Shown here: piece by piece, positions 7,026 to 15,196 of the stretch
How the letters are laid out: every line of letters starts with the position of its first letter
Position numbering within the stretch: position 1 is the stretch's first letter
NCBI GenBank assembly: GCA_030841765.1
Contig: JAUUSS010000011.1
Span: 1 to 35,863, forward strand
DNA: 35,863 nt
Reading direction: 5' to 3'
Source: Collinsella aerofaciens
Lineage (GTDB): Bacteria; Actinomycetota; Coriobacteriia; Coriobacteriales; Coriobacteriaceae
Position numbers and translations under genes: made by a program
Notes under the pieces: generated by a model
What the model was told of the DNA's origin: nothing
The model's input: only the letters and a program-made list of their open reading frames with translations
Database searches by the model: none

Positions 7026-7052
7026 CAAAGGAACTGTCCCTTTGTCACATTC
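7018..7052. repeat. Palindromic repeat overlapping the trmL stop
   Basis: Fourteen-base arms (5' GAATGTGACAAAGG) pair perfectly around the seven-base loop AACTGTC. The trmL stop TGA (7023-7025) lies within the left arm. The 31 bases from 7020 to 7050 are identical to 12003-12033, where the repeat again supplies an ATG-TGA gene end. No T-tract follows on the plus strand, so it is not a classical intrinsic terminator. Confidence 0.8.
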
Positions 7053-7120
7053 AAGCGCCGCGCCGATGGCGCACACGCCTAATTGATGCTCTAGATAAAG
7101 AGCCTCACTTTTAATCAGAA

Positions 7121-7150
7121 TTAACTAAAGTAAAATGAAGTTAAACGGCG
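7121..7150 (+). promoter_or_regulatory. 10-bp-periodic A+T-rich repeats upstream of AAA+ gene
   Basis: Three consecutive decamers, TTAACTAAAG, TAAAATGAAG and TTAAACGGCG, share a T-A-A core at 10-base intervals and end 18 bases before the GTG start. TTAACT and AGTTAA within them also form an inverted repeat. A similar but stronger 10-bp array lies upstream of the paralogous gene at 11934. TAAAAT at 7131 could serve as a -10 element. The periodicity here is loose. Confidence 0.3.
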
Positions 7151-7168
7151 GTGTGAAAGGAGAGCCTT

Positions 7169-8269
7169 GTGGAATATCTCGAGAACCCGTTTACCCCCAG
7201 TTTTGGTGAGGTTCCCGCCCATCTCGCTGGCAGACAACAGATTATTCGGGATTTGGACCGTGCCTTCTTGAGCCAGCGCAGGCGCCCAGAATTGACCTCG
7301 ATCTTCTCAGGCGCGCGTGGAACCGGTAAAACCGCTCTCATGTCGTCGCTCGCGACAAGGGCGGAATCCCACGGCTGGATAGCCGTAAAGACGACCGCGC
7401 TCCCGGGAATGCTTGAGGAACTCGAGTTCGGGGCGAAACGCGCCGCAGCCCATCTCATCGACCCGTCCAACCACTTCGAAGTCACCGGCCTCGGAATTGC
7501 ACCGCTCGGCAGCATCGAGGTCAATCGTGTCCACGATGCCTCAACCTGGCGTTATCGCATGAGCGACATCATCGACCAGCTCAACGAGGCGGGCACCGGT
7601 CTGCTCGTCACGGTTGACGAGGTGGACCCGACACTCGACGAGATGATTCAGCTCGCAGCGACGTATCAGCACTTTGTGACCGATGGGAAACGCGTCGCCC
7701 TGCTCATGGCGGGACTTCCCAACAACGTCTCGACGTTGCTGAACCACAAGACGGTCTCGTTCCTTCGCCGCGCCCAACAATATCATCTGGGTCGCATTGC
7801 CGACTATGACGTACGCGAGGCCTTGATTCGCACGATCCAGGAAAACGATCGCTTGGCAGATGCTGAGGGAATCGATAGAGCCGTTCGCTCGATCTCTGGT
7901 TTTCCCTTCCTATTGCAACTCGTAGGCTACCGTGCCTGGGATCTCACAAGCGATTCGAAGGAGATCTCGTCACGCGACTTTGACCTGGGAATCAAAATCG
8001 CGCGCGACGAGATGGACAACCGAATCCTCGCGGCAACCTATCGGGAACTCACTGCAGAGGACAAGCGATTCCTCATCGCCATGCTCGATGACGAGGAAGA
8101 GTCCACCACCGCTGACCTTGTCGAGCGCCTTAGGCGTTCGCCGCAGCAGGTCTCCCGCTACCGACGCCGCATGATAGACGCCGGCATCATCGGGGAGCGA
8201 GGACGAGGGCTCGTCGCATTTGAATTGCCATTCTTCCGCGACTATCTCTCCGCTCAGTGCGTGAAATAG
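7169..8269 (+). CDS. AAA+ ATPase with C-terminal winged helix (paralogue A)
   Basis: The 366 residues begin with a NPFxPxFGxxPxxLxGR preamble, then Walker A GARGTGKT (48-55), Walker B LLVTVDEVD (145-153), and a sensor/arginine region with KTVSFLRRAQQYHL. A helix-turn-helix-like C-terminus (TTADLVERLRRSPQQVSRYR, residues about 312-331) completes an ORC/Cdc6-like or AAA_16/ATPase_2 architecture. The protein may bind DNA as an ATP-dependent regulator or recruit a partner; its role is unknown. A clear paralogue of similar length lies at 10816-11934. The GTG start is supported by AAAGGAGAG four bases upstream. It converges with uvrA2, with a palindrome between them. Confidence 0.85.
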   Translation: MEYLENPFTPSFGEVPAHLAGRQQIIRDLDRAFLSQRRRPELTSIFSGARGTGKTALMSSLATRAESHGWIAVKTTALPGMLEELEFGAKRAAAHLIDPSNHFEVTGLGIAPLGSIEVNRVHDASTWRYRMSDIIDQLNEAGTGLLVTVDEVDPTLDEMIQLAATYQHFVTDGKRVALLMAGLPNNVSTLLNHKTVSFLRRAQQYHLGRIADYDVREALIRTIQENDRLADAEGIDRAVRSISGFPFLLQLVGYRAWDLTSDSKEISSRDFDLGIKIARDEMDNRILAATYRELTAEDKRFLIAMLDDEEESTTADLVERLRRSPQQVSRYRRRMIDAGIIGERGRGLVAFELPFFRDYLSAQCVK

Positions 8270-8273
8270 GCAT

Positions 8274-8308
8274 CAATGAGGCAAAGGGACTGTCCCTTTG
8301 CCTCATTG
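8274..8308. repeat. Palindromic repeat between convergent genes
   Basis: Sixteen-base arms (CAATGAGGCAAAGGGA and its complement) pair perfectly around a CTG loop. The core CAAAGGGACTGTCCCTTTG matches the core of the copies at 7018 and 12002, while the outer arms differ. It sits 4 bases after the AAA+ stop and 1 base beyond the uvrA2 stop, so it could end transcripts from both sides. Confidence 0.8.
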
Positions 8309-8309
8309 T

Positions 8310-10823
8310 CTATAGGTAGCGGCCAGTAACGCTCTTGGGACAGGCAGCGATATCCGCCGGCGTGCCGGCGCAGACGATTTGCCCGCCGGCGTCGCCACCG
8401 CCCGGGCCCATGTCGATCACATAATCGGCGTTACGGATAAGGTCGAGATCGTGTTCGATCACGATAACCGTGGCGCCCTTGGAAACAAGGCCGTCGAACA
8501 CACTCAGCAACACCTGAACATCGAGCGGATGTAGTCCGATCGTGGGCTCGTCGAATACGAACACGGCATCGTCCTGCACGCGGCCCATCTCGCTCGCGAG
8601 CTTAAGGCGTTGTGCCTCGCCGCCCGAGAGCGCCGGCGTGGGCTCACCGAGCGTGAGATAGCCCAAGCCTAGGTCATGCAAGGTCTGCAAGCGCGCCTGG
8701 ACTTTCTTGAGTCCCACCGTGGCGTCGAGGGCCTCGTCCACACTCATGTCCATGAGCTGCGGCAACGTAAGCAAGCTCCCGTCCTTGCCCTCGCGATGGA
8801 TATGCGAGGCGGCCTCGGCGTAGCGCGAACCACGGCATGCCGGGCAGATGATCTCGACGTCGGGCAAAAACTGCACGTCGAGCGATATCGAGCCCGTGCC
8901 GTCACACGTAGGGCAGCGCAAGGCGCCGGTGTTGTAGCTAAAGGCGCCCGCCTTGTAGCCGGCTGCCTTAGCCTCGGGCGTACGGGCGAAGGCGCGGCGC
9001 AGCTCGTCATGAATGTCGGCATAGGTCGCTACCGTCGAGCGTACGTTGGCGCCGATGGGCGTAGCGTCAATCAGATTTGCGCGGCCAATGCCCTCGGCAT
9101 CGACCCAACGCACGTGCCCCGGCAAGCGCTCGCCAGCTGCCTGCGCCTTAAGTGCAGGAATGAGCGTCTCGAGCACGAGCGTCGTCTTACCCGAACCCGA
9201 AACGCCCGTTACCGCGACAAGGCGGCCGCGCGGGATATCAACCTCGAGCGGCTTGACGGTATGGATGGCATCGGTTGCCATGCGGATATGTCCCTGGTCG
9301 AACATTTCGTCGTCAGTCACCTGCGGACGCAAGCGCTTGAGCTCGGCGCGCAAAAACGGCGCGATACGGCTGCCCTGCGATTGCTCGACCTCGTCTACCG
9401 TACCAGCGGCGATTACACTGCCGCCGCCTGCTCCGGCAACGGGGCCCATCTCGACCAGATAGTCGGCTTCCGCCAGTACGCGCGTATCGTGGTCGACAAC
9501 AACCACGGTGTTGCCGTCATCCACCAGATCGCGCATCACGCCCACCAAGCCGTCGACATTGGCAGGATGCAGGCCAATTGAGGGCTCATCCAGCACATAA
9601 AGCACGCCCGTCGATCGGTTGCGCACCACGCGGGCGAGCTGCACACGCTGGCGCTCACCCGTGGAGAGCGTGGCACCAGCGCGGTCGAGTGAAAGGTAAT
9701 CGAGACCCAGGTCGACCAGACGACGGGCCGCGCTCAAAAACGAATCGCAGATATCCGCTGCCATGGGCTGCATCTCGGCCGGCAAGGACGTAGGCACCCC
9801 GCGCACCCACTCAATCGCCTCACCCAGCGTCATGGCCGCTGCTTGCGCCAGATTGATACCGCGCACCTGGGGCTGGCGCGCAGCCTCGGAGAGACGCGTG
9901 CCGCCGCAATCGCGGCATGCTCCCTCGCGCAAAAAGCGCGCAACGCGTTTTAAGCCCTTATCGTCCTTGACCTTGGCGAGCGCATTCTCGACGGTATAGA
10001 CGGCGTTGTAATAGGTGAAGTCGAGCGGCGTGGCGCCCTCGCCGTTTTTGGGAACGTAGAGAATGTGCTTCTTAACCGCCGGACCATGAAACACGATGTC
10101 GCGCTCTTGAGGCGTGAGTTGGCTAAACGGCACGTCGGTGCGTACGCCCATCTCGCCTGCCACCTGCTTCATCAGATCCCACATGAGCGTGCCCCAGGGA
10201 AGGACTGCGCCCTCGTTGATAGTCTTTGACTCGTCGGGTACCAAGCTCGCCTCGTCCACCTCGCGCATGACACCGGTGCCGCCGCAGGTGGGACACGCAC
10301 CGCCGCTGTTAAACGCAAGGTCCTCAGCGCTCGGCGCGTAGAACTCACGACCGCATGCAGGGCACGCGAGCGACAGGCCTGCGGCAACGTTAAGGCTCGG
10401 CTCCACACGCGCCCCGCAATGCGGGCACACATGATGGGCGCAACGGCTAAAGAGCAGACGCAGGCTATTGTTGAGTTCAGTCATGGTGCCAAAAGTGGAC
10501 CGCACGCCCGGCACGCTGGGGCGCTGATGCAATGCGAGTGCCGCCGGCACGTGCAATACCTCATCCACCTGAGCGTGCTCGGCCTGCGTCAGGCGACGGC
10601 GGGTATAGGTGCTGAGCGCCTCCAGGTAACGGCGCGAGCCCTCGGCATAAAGAACCCCCAGCGCCAACGAACTCTTGCCCGAACCCGATACGCCGGCAAT
10701 ACCCACCAGCTTTCCCAGCGGAATATCGATATCGATGTCCTTGAGGTTATGGACGCGCGCGCCACGCACCTCGATAGCCTGCGGACTCATCTTCTGTTCC
10801 GTCACCTTTATCACCCTACTCAT
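8310..10823 (-). CDS. UvrA2-like excinuclease-type ABC ATPase
   Basis: The 837 residues form a tandem ABC ATPase of the UvrA family: GVSGSGKS (44-51), CPHC/CPAC and CPTC/CRDC zinc pairs, signature LSTGERQRVQLARVV with Walker B VLYVLDEPSIGLHP, then a second half with GVSGSGKTT, CPTCDGTG/CPAC, LSGGEAQRLKLASEM and VFVFDEPTIGLHP. Canonical UvrA is about 940 residues and contains a UvrB-binding domain. The shorter length and compressed first half fit the UvrA2/drug-resistance subgroup, which may handle DNA-binding compounds instead of general repair. The ATG at 10823 overlaps the end of the upstream AAA+ gene by eight bases. The classic UvrA start (MSPQAIEVRGARVHNL) would be the in-frame ATG at 10790. 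Confidence 0.88.
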   Translation of the reverse strand: MSRVIKVTEQKMSPQAIEVRGARVHNLKDIDIDIPLGKLVGIAGVSGSGKSSLALGVLYAEGSRRYLEALSTYTRRRLTQAEHAQVDEVLHVPAALALHQRPSVPGVRSTFGTMTELNNSLRLLFSRCAHHVCPHCGARVEPSLNVAAGLSLACPACGREFYAPSAEDLAFNSGGACPTCGGTGVMREVDEASLVPDESKTINEGAVLPWGTLMWDLMKQVAGEMGVRTDVPFSQLTPQERDIVFHGPAVKKHILYVPKNGEGATPLDFTYYNAVYTVENALAKVKDDKGLKRVARFLREGACRDCGGTRLSEAARQPQVRGINLAQAAAMTLGEAIEWVRGVPTSLPAEMQPMAADICDSFLSAARRLVDLGLDYLSLDRAGATLSTGERQRVQLARVVRNRSTGVLYVLDEPSIGLHPANVDGLVGVMRDLVDDGNTVVVVDHDTRVLAEADYLVEMGPVAGAGGGSVIAAGTVDEVEQSQGSRIAPFLRAELKRLRPQVTDDEMFDQGHIRMATDAIHTVKPLEVDIPRGRLVAVTGVSGSGKTTLVLETLIPALKAQAAGERLPGHVRWVDAEGIGRANLIDATPIGANVRSTVATYADIHDELRRAFARTPEAKAAGYKAGAFSYNTGALRCPTCDGTGSISLDVQFLPDVEIICPACRGSRYAEAASHIHREGKDGSLLTLPQLMDMSVDEALDATVGLKKVQARLQTLHDLGLGYLTLGEPTPALSGGEAQRLKLASEMGRVQDDAVFVFDEPTIGLHPLDVQVLLSVFDGLVSKGATVIVIEHDLDLIRNADYVIDMGPGGGDAGGQIVCAGTPADIAACPKSVTGRYL

Positions 10824-11934
10824 GCCATAAAACGCGATCGCGAATGTACACGCCCAGCATGGGCACGGTAAACCGGACGAGACCGTATCCGGCGGCCTCG
10901 ATGACGCGCTCGCGAATCAGGCTTGCGCGATATTTACTCGCCCAACTCTGGGTGCGATCGCAACGCTCAATGATATCCGCCATGCGCGTCGGCTTACCCT
11001 CGTCAGCAGCCATGGCCTCGATAAAGAGGCGTTGCGGACTGCGCAACCCGTAATACAGGGGCGCGTCGACCGCTTCGTAGAACTCGGAGACGGCATCCGC
11101 ATGGCCATCCTCGACATCGCGCCTTTCGATGACCTGCGAGCTACGCCGGACAGCAGACCGCCACATGTAATATCCCACCAGCTGAACCATATAGGGATGC
11201 CCCATGCTCTTGCGCGCCGCAAGGTCCGCCGTCTCCGCGTCAACGTAAAGACCAGCATCTTTGACCGCCTGGATATATGAATCACGCACCTTGGGCAAGG
11301 ATATCGCCCCCAGCGTACGCTGCTGGGCACGCCGCAAAAACGTCACGCTCGGCTCTTCGAGCAGGTCGTCAACCATACTGGGTAAGCCGGCGAACACCAG
11401 CGCAAGACCGCGCTGCTCGCTATCGGGCAAGCCCGTGGCATCCTGGTCTCCGAGCACCTGCTGATAGAGAACGGCAAGGGCCGCCAGCTCCTCGATAGAC
11501 GCCGATTGCGCCTCGTCAATCGCAAACAGTATGCCTTTGCCTGGACCGAGCTTCTTAAGGCGCTCGTTGACCAGCCCGCGCAGCGTTTCACCCTTTGCAC
11601 GCGCCGCCTCGACCGACATGCGCCCGAATGATGGACCGAACTCCATTGACGTCACAACGGGCTTATTCGAGCGAAGCGCGTCGGCCAATCGGTCGCATAA
11701 GCCAAGCGAAGCGGAATCGGAGACAACCGCCCATCCGCGCTCGCTAGCTAAACGCTGCAGCTCCCGCAGGAGAACCGTCTTGCCGCAGCCGCGGTTTCCC
11801 GTAATGAGCATGAGCCTACCCGGCGCTCCGGCGCCGTTATCGAGCCCTTCCTCAAAATCTTCGATGACCGACTCGCGACCGATGAGTATCGGAGGCCGCT
11901 TGCCAGCCGTGGGCTTAAAGGGATTTGGATTCAT
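10816..11934 (-). CDS. AAA+ ATPase with C-terminal winged helix (paralogue B)
   Basis: The 372 residues show the same layout as the ATPase at 7169: a NPFKPTAGKRPPILIGR preamble, Walker A GNRGCGKT (46-53), Walker B ILFAIDEAQ, a VTFLRRAQQRTLGAI sensor segment, and a winged-helix C-terminus (TRMADIIERCDRTQSWASKY). Identity with paralogue A is spread along the whole length. It is translationally coupled to the UvrA2-like gene (ATGAGTAG overlap), so it may regulate or work with that ATPase. The start ATG has GAGGAGG upstream. Three perfect-phase 10-bp repeats lie in its leader at 11971-12000. The function is unknown; DNA binding is inferred from the winged helix. Confidence 0.85.
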   Translation of the reverse strand: MNPNPFKPTAGKRPPILIGRESVIEDFEEGLDNGAGAPGRLMLITGNRGCGKTVLLRELQRLASERGWAVVSDSASLGLCDRLADALRSNKPVVTSMEFGPSFGRMSVEAARAKGETLRGLVNERLKKLGPGKGILFAIDEAQSASIEELAALAVLYQQVLGDQDATGLPDSEQRGLALVFAGLPSMVDDLLEEPSVTFLRRAQQRTLGAISLPKVRDSYIQAVKDAGLYVDAETADLAARKSMGHPYMVQLVGYYMWRSAVRRSSQVIERRDVEDGHADAVSEFYEAVDAPLYYGLRSPQRLFIEAMAADEGKPTRMADIIERCDRTQSWASKYRASLIRERVIEAAGYGLVRFTVPMLGVYIRDRVLWHE

Positions 11935-11970
11935 GTCGGCCTCCTCGGATTGGCAAACCCTGGTAATAGT

Positions 11971-12000
11971 TATACCAACTTATACCGAGTTATACCAATA
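11971..12000 (-). promoter_or_regulatory. Three tandem 10-bp repeats (iteron-like) upstream of AAA+ paralogue B
   Basis: On the plus strand the decamers TATACCAACT, TATACCGAGT and TATACCAATA follow each other with no gap; the first six bases are identical and the ninth-tenth vary. In gene orientation they read GGTATAA at one-helical-turn spacing, 37 bases upstream of the start. This phasing suits cooperative binding of an oligomer on one DNA face, possibly autoregulation by the winged-helix ATPase itself. They may also overlap the -10 region. Confidence 0.5.
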
Positions 12001-12001
12001 G

Positions 12002-12034
12002 CATGTGACAAAGGAACTGTCCCTTTGTCACATG
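12002..12034. repeat. Palindromic repeat overlapping the TetM-like gene stop
   Basis: Thirteen-base arms (CATGTGACAAAGG) pair perfectly around AACTGTC. Positions 12003-12033 are identical to 7020-7050. The stop TGA (12030-12028, minus strand) and the preceding Met codon lie inside the right arm, the same phase in which the other copy ends trmL. Confidence 0.8.
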
Positions 12035-14031
12035 TGGCCGAAAAACTCGGCGTCTGCTGCTCGCCAGGGGCGGAAGGTGGCGGGATCGATCTTTACGTGC
12101 GCCGCGGCGGGTACGTCGTACCATTTGACCGTGTAACCGGCGCCGTGAGAGCAAAAGACCGAATCGGGCGTGTTAGGCAGATCGGCCTCGGGCTCATAGG
12201 CGGCCGTCTCAATGACGCGCTCGGCATCGTGACAAGGCGCATAGCCGGCGAACTCTAGATACAGATGCCCACGACCACTCGTGTAGGCAGCCACCTCCAG
12301 CGCATAATCCTGCACCTCGGATGCCGGCACGCGACCCACAAGCTTCGCCCGGTCTCCCGCCATCGTCGGCGGCTCGTACTCGGCACCCATGCGCGTGGCA
12401 TCCGAGAGCGCCCGACCCACGCACTCCCCCGGCACCTCGAGCTCAAAGCGATACCACGGCTCCAACAGCACCGCCGCGCCGGCCTCACGCGCCTGCATGA
12501 GCCCCTGGCGAATCGCGCGGTACGTGGCCTGGCGAAAGTCGCCGCCCTCGGTGTGCTTGGCATGCGCGCGGCCGCCCGTGAGCGTAATGCGCACATCGGT
12601 GATGGGCGAGCCAGTCAACACGCTCAGGTGATCGCGCTCCATGGCGTTAGTGAGTGCCAGACGCTGCCAGTTGAGATCGAGCTCGTCGGTCGAGGTCACG
12701 GTGCCAAACTGCACGCCCGAACCCGCTGGCAACGGCTCCAGGCGCAAATGCACCTCGGCATAGTGGCGCAGCGGCTCAAAGTGGCCCACGCCCTCGACCG
12801 GCTGCGAAATAGTCTCCTTATAGAGAATGCCGCCGGGCTCAAACTCAACCGAAAGGTCAAAGCGATCGGACAACACCCGCTGCACGACCTCGAGTTGCAC
12901 AGCGCCCATCAACTGCAAATGAATCTGCTCTAGATGCGTATTCCAGCTTACGCCGAGCATGGGATCTTCATCCGCCAGCTCAGTCAACGCTTTGAACACT
13001 GCATGGACATCGTGTTCGCCCGGAAGCACCGTATAGGTAAGGACCGGCGCAATGACGGGTGCATCGCCCGCGGGCTCCGCGCCCAGGGCGTCCCCCGGGC
13101 GAACGTGCGCAAGACCCGTCACGGCACAAATACCGCCAGCGGCAACTTCTTGGACAAGCTCATACTTCTCGCCGTTATAGATGCGTACCTGATCGACCTT
13201 CTGCTCCCATGCCTCGGCACCGGAACGTCCGTCAATCATCTGCTTGGCATGCAGCGTGCCGCCGGTCACTTTAACCCAAGCCAAGCGCTCGCCGCGATCC
13301 CCGCGGCTGACACGATAGACGCGCGCGGCAAACTCCGGGTGCCATGCCTGTTCACGCATCAGCGCGCATATGCCGTCCAGCAGCTCGTCCACGCCTTGGT
13401 CCTTGAGCGCCGAGCCGGCAAAACATGGAAAGAGCTTGCGCTCGGCAACCATGCGCGACAGCGTTGCGACAGAAAGCTCACCCGCCTCAAGAAACTCCTC
13501 GAGCGCCGCCTCGTCCAACGCAGCAGCGTCCTCCTGAACGGCGCCGCCCGCCAGCAGTTCGCTGGCATCCAGGCAGCCTTCGGAAAGACGCTGCCCAAGC
13601 TGTGCCAGCAAAACATCGCGGCCGGGATTCTCCAAATCGATTTTGTTGATATAGATGAACGTCGGAATGTCATAGCGCGCAAGCAGTCGCCACAGGGTTT
13701 CGGTGTGCCCTTGCACGCCATCGTTGGCACCCACAACCAAAATCGCATAGTCGAGTGCGCGCAGCGTGCGCTCCGCCTCAGCAGAAAAATCGACATGCCC
13801 CGGCGCATCCACGAGCATGACGTGGGTATCGCCATGGTCGAGCACGGCTTGCGACGAGAAAATCGTGATGCCACGTTCGCGCTCGATCTCGTTCGTATCC
13901 AGATGCGAATCGCCATCGTCCACGCGGCCGCGCTTGCGAATGCGACCCGCGTTGAACAGCATGGCCTCGGCCAGCGTGGTCTTGCCAGCATCGACATGCG
14001 CCAAGATTCCAACGACCGCTTGCTTCGACAT
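12028..14031 (-). CDS. TetM/EF-G-like ribosome-associated GTPase
   Basis: The 667-residue translational GTPase has the P-loop AHVDAGKTTLAEAM near the N-terminus, switch region RERGITIFSS, DAPGHVDF and NKIDL. These are followed by EF-G domain II, a domain III with LMGAVQLEVVQRVL, and EF-G domain IV/V-like regions. Layout and length match ribosomal protection proteins (Tet(M)/Tet(O)/Tet(W), about 640 residues) more than EF-G (about 700). Such proteins bind the ribosomal A site; many chromosomal homologues are not proven to protect against tetracycline, so resistance cannot be concluded. ATG 14031 is chosen over the upstream in-frame start at 14100 because AGGAGAG precedes it and the P-loop begins at once. 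The gene ends inside a palindromic repeat. Confidence 0.88.
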   Translation of the reverse strand: MSKQAVVGILAHVDAGKTTLAEAMLFNAGRIRKRGRVDDGDSHLDTNEIERERGITIFSSQAVLDHGDTHVMLVDAPGHVDFSAEAERTLRALDYAILVVGANDGVQGHTETLWRLLARYDIPTFIYINKIDLENPGRDVLLAQLGQRLSEGCLDASELLAGGAVQEDAAALDEAALEEFLEAGELSVATLSRMVAERKLFPCFAGSALKDQGVDELLDGICALMREQAWHPEFAARVYRVSRGDRGERLAWVKVTGGTLHAKQMIDGRSGAEAWEQKVDQVRIYNGEKYELVQEVAAGGICAVTGLAHVRPGDALGAEPAGDAPVIAPVLTYTVLPGEHDVHAVFKALTELADEDPMLGVSWNTHLEQIHLQLMGAVQLEVVQRVLSDRFDLSVEFEPGGILYKETISQPVEGVGHFEPLRHYAEVHLRLEPLPAGSGVQFGTVTSTDELDLNWQRLALTNAMERDHLSVLTGSPITDVRITLTGGRAHAKHTEGGDFRQATYRAIRQGLMQAREAGAAVLLEPWYRFELEVPGECVGRALSDATRMGAEYEPPTMAGDRAKLVGRVPASEVQDYALEVAAYTSGRGHLYLEFAGYAPCHDAERVIETAAYEPEADLPNTPDSVFCSHGAGYTVKWYDVPAAAHVKIDPATFRPWRAADAEFFGHM

Positions 14032-14218
14032 GGCTCTCCTCTTATTACAAGCCCATCGCACGCGGCAACGGGCACTCACGCTCCACACTGGATGATACAA
14101 TTTACGGGCCGGCGGGCGAAGCGGGCCCTATCCCCCGACCGAGCTCATCGCCCCGCGTTGCCGCGCGGCGATTTTCGTAGGTTCGCGCCTTGCGAAAGCC
14201 GGCTTGCAAATCAGCGCA

Positions 14219-14258
14219 GCGAACGAAAATGGCCCCACCCGGAGCCACTTTCGTTCGC
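14219..14258 (-). repeat. 15-bp extragenic hairpin downstream of the GNAT gene
   Basis: Arms GCGAACGAAAATGGC and GCCACTTTCGTTCGC pair over 15 positions around a 10-base loop. The single mismatch is A:C on the plus strand but G:U in the minus-strand RNA, so the structure is complete only in transcripts reading leftwards from the acetyltransferase gene. No T-tract follows. It may stabilise or terminate that transcript. Confidence 0.5.
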
Positions 14259-14285
14259 GCGAATTGTTGATACGCGTCCCCGTTC

Positions 14286-14777
14286 TTATGCCTCGCGCAG
14301 CCAGTCAAACGCAACACGCGGTGTGCCGTCCGACACGTATACGATACCGGCACGCTTAAACCCGGCCTTGGTGATTGCGCCCTGCATGGGCAGGTTGTCC
14401 TGATGCGTGTCGATACGCAGATGGTCGATGCGTTCCTTGGCAAAGGCAAACATCGCAGCCGCGATACCGTGCACGGTGCCATCGGACGCCACGCGGTGCA
14501 GCACGGCGTACGGAGTGTCGCTACGCCATTGACCGTCCTCAATGACGTCATAGCACTCGTCCGGGCCCGGCAAAAAGGCAAACGTCGCCACTACGCGGCC
14601 GTCGACTTCGCACACATAGCTGCCATCGGCGGCGATGTCGGCAGCCAGTTGCTCGGCCGAAGGCGTGCCCTCGGGCCACTGCGTGGCGTTGCCATGCGCG
14701 CGCATAAAGGCGCGGGCGGCGTCATAGATAGCCATGACAGCGGGAATGTCGGTATCGAGGGTTTTTCTGATCATCAC
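14286..14777 (-). CDS. GNAT family N-acetyltransferase
   Basis: The 163 residues follow the GNAT fold: an N-terminal strand and helix (MIRKTLDTDIPAVMAIYDAA), strand pair VCEVDGRVVATFAFLPG, then VLHRVASDGTVHGIAAAMFA, where the acetyl-CoA pyrophosphate loop is the modified stretch ASDGTVHGIA, and LRIDTHQDNLPMQGAITKAG with FKRAGIVYV as the C-terminal GF-type motif. It transfers an acetyl group from acetyl-CoA to an unidentified amine. The GTG at 14777 lies seven bases after GAGG, and the in-frame ATG at 14774 is the alternative. It is divergent from the small zinc-ribbon gene, with an inverted repeat in the shared upstream region. Confidence 0.88.
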   Translation of the reverse strand: MMIRKTLDTDIPAVMAIYDAARAFMRAHGNATQWPEGTPSAEQLAADIAADGSYVCEVDGRVVATFAFLPGPDECYDVIEDGQWRSDTPYAVLHRVASDGTVHGIAAAMFAFAKERIDHLRIDTHQDNLPMQGAITKAGFKRAGIVYVSDGTPRVAFDWLREA

Positions 14778-14796
14778 GCGGCGACCTCACGTTTAT

Positions 14797-14826
14797 TGGT
14801 ATCACTTTGGTTGAGCAATGATACCA
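14797..14826. promoter_or_regulatory. 8-bp inverted repeat in divergent promoter region
   Basis: TGGTATCA (14797-14804) and TGATACCA (14819-14826) form a perfect inverted repeat with a 14-base spacer, centred between the divergent starts at 14777 and 14852. Half-sites about two helical turns apart suit a dimeric repressor shared by both genes. No cognate regulator is adjacent. Confidence 0.35.
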
Positions 14827-14851
14827 GCGTTTGGAGAGAGGCGCGAAGCAG

Positions 14852-15148
14852 ATGGGAAGCAAAAAGCGAGCCGCCTGGTCAAAGGCCAAAAGCGAGTTTT
14901 TGGGCGCTGCTACCGGCGGCGATATGAGCGACCTGTTTGCGCGCGAGGACGAGCGCCGCGACGCCCTGGACGCCGAGCGCGATGAAGCCTGGCGCTACAA
15001 ATCGTGCGAACGCAAAAACCGTTACGACACGCGTGCCGAGGCCGAGGCAGTTATGGCCGACTGCGAAAACCGCGGACGCCGCGGGCTGGCCTGCTACAAA
15101 TGCGAATACTGCGGTGGATGGCACCTGACGTCGCACCCTTGGAAATAG
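14852..15148 (+). CDS. Small zinc-ribbon-like protein
   Basis: The 98 residues have a basic and acidic helical N-terminus (KKRAAWSKAKSEF...FAREDERRDALDAERDEAW) and a C-terminal CxxC knuckle, ACYKCEYCGGWHLTSH. It ends with the CxxCxxWH pattern seen in small actinobacterial and phage zinc-ribbon proteins; a single upstream Cys in KSCERKNRY could complete a site. The function is unknown; nucleic-acid or protein binding is plausible. The ATG at 14852 is preferred over TTG 14831, which has no ribosome site, while GGAGAGAGG lies upstream of the ATG. It converges with rsmJ, 48 bases away. Confidence 0.75.
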   Translation: MGSKKRAAWSKAKSEFLGAATGGDMSDLFAREDERRDALDAERDEAWRYKSCERKNRYDTRAEAEAVMADCENRGRRGLACYKCEYCGGWHLTSHPWK

Positions 15149-15196
15149 GCACTGCATCGGCACAGCATTGACGGAGCGCCAGCCATCGCACGCAAG

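Noticed and set aside
7018..7052. Ordinary rho-independent terminator
   Set aside because: No T-tract follows the stem on either strand, and the identical element recurs with the opposite orientation relative to its gene.
12028..14031. Proven tetracycline resistance gene
   Set aside because: Similarity to TetM-type proteins is clear, but close chromosomal homologues need not protect; the sequence alone does not show resistance.
12934..14403. 489-codon plus-strand frame across the TetM-like gene
   Set aside because: It is antisense to a gene with all GTPase motifs and extends over two intergenic segments; no recognisable domain.
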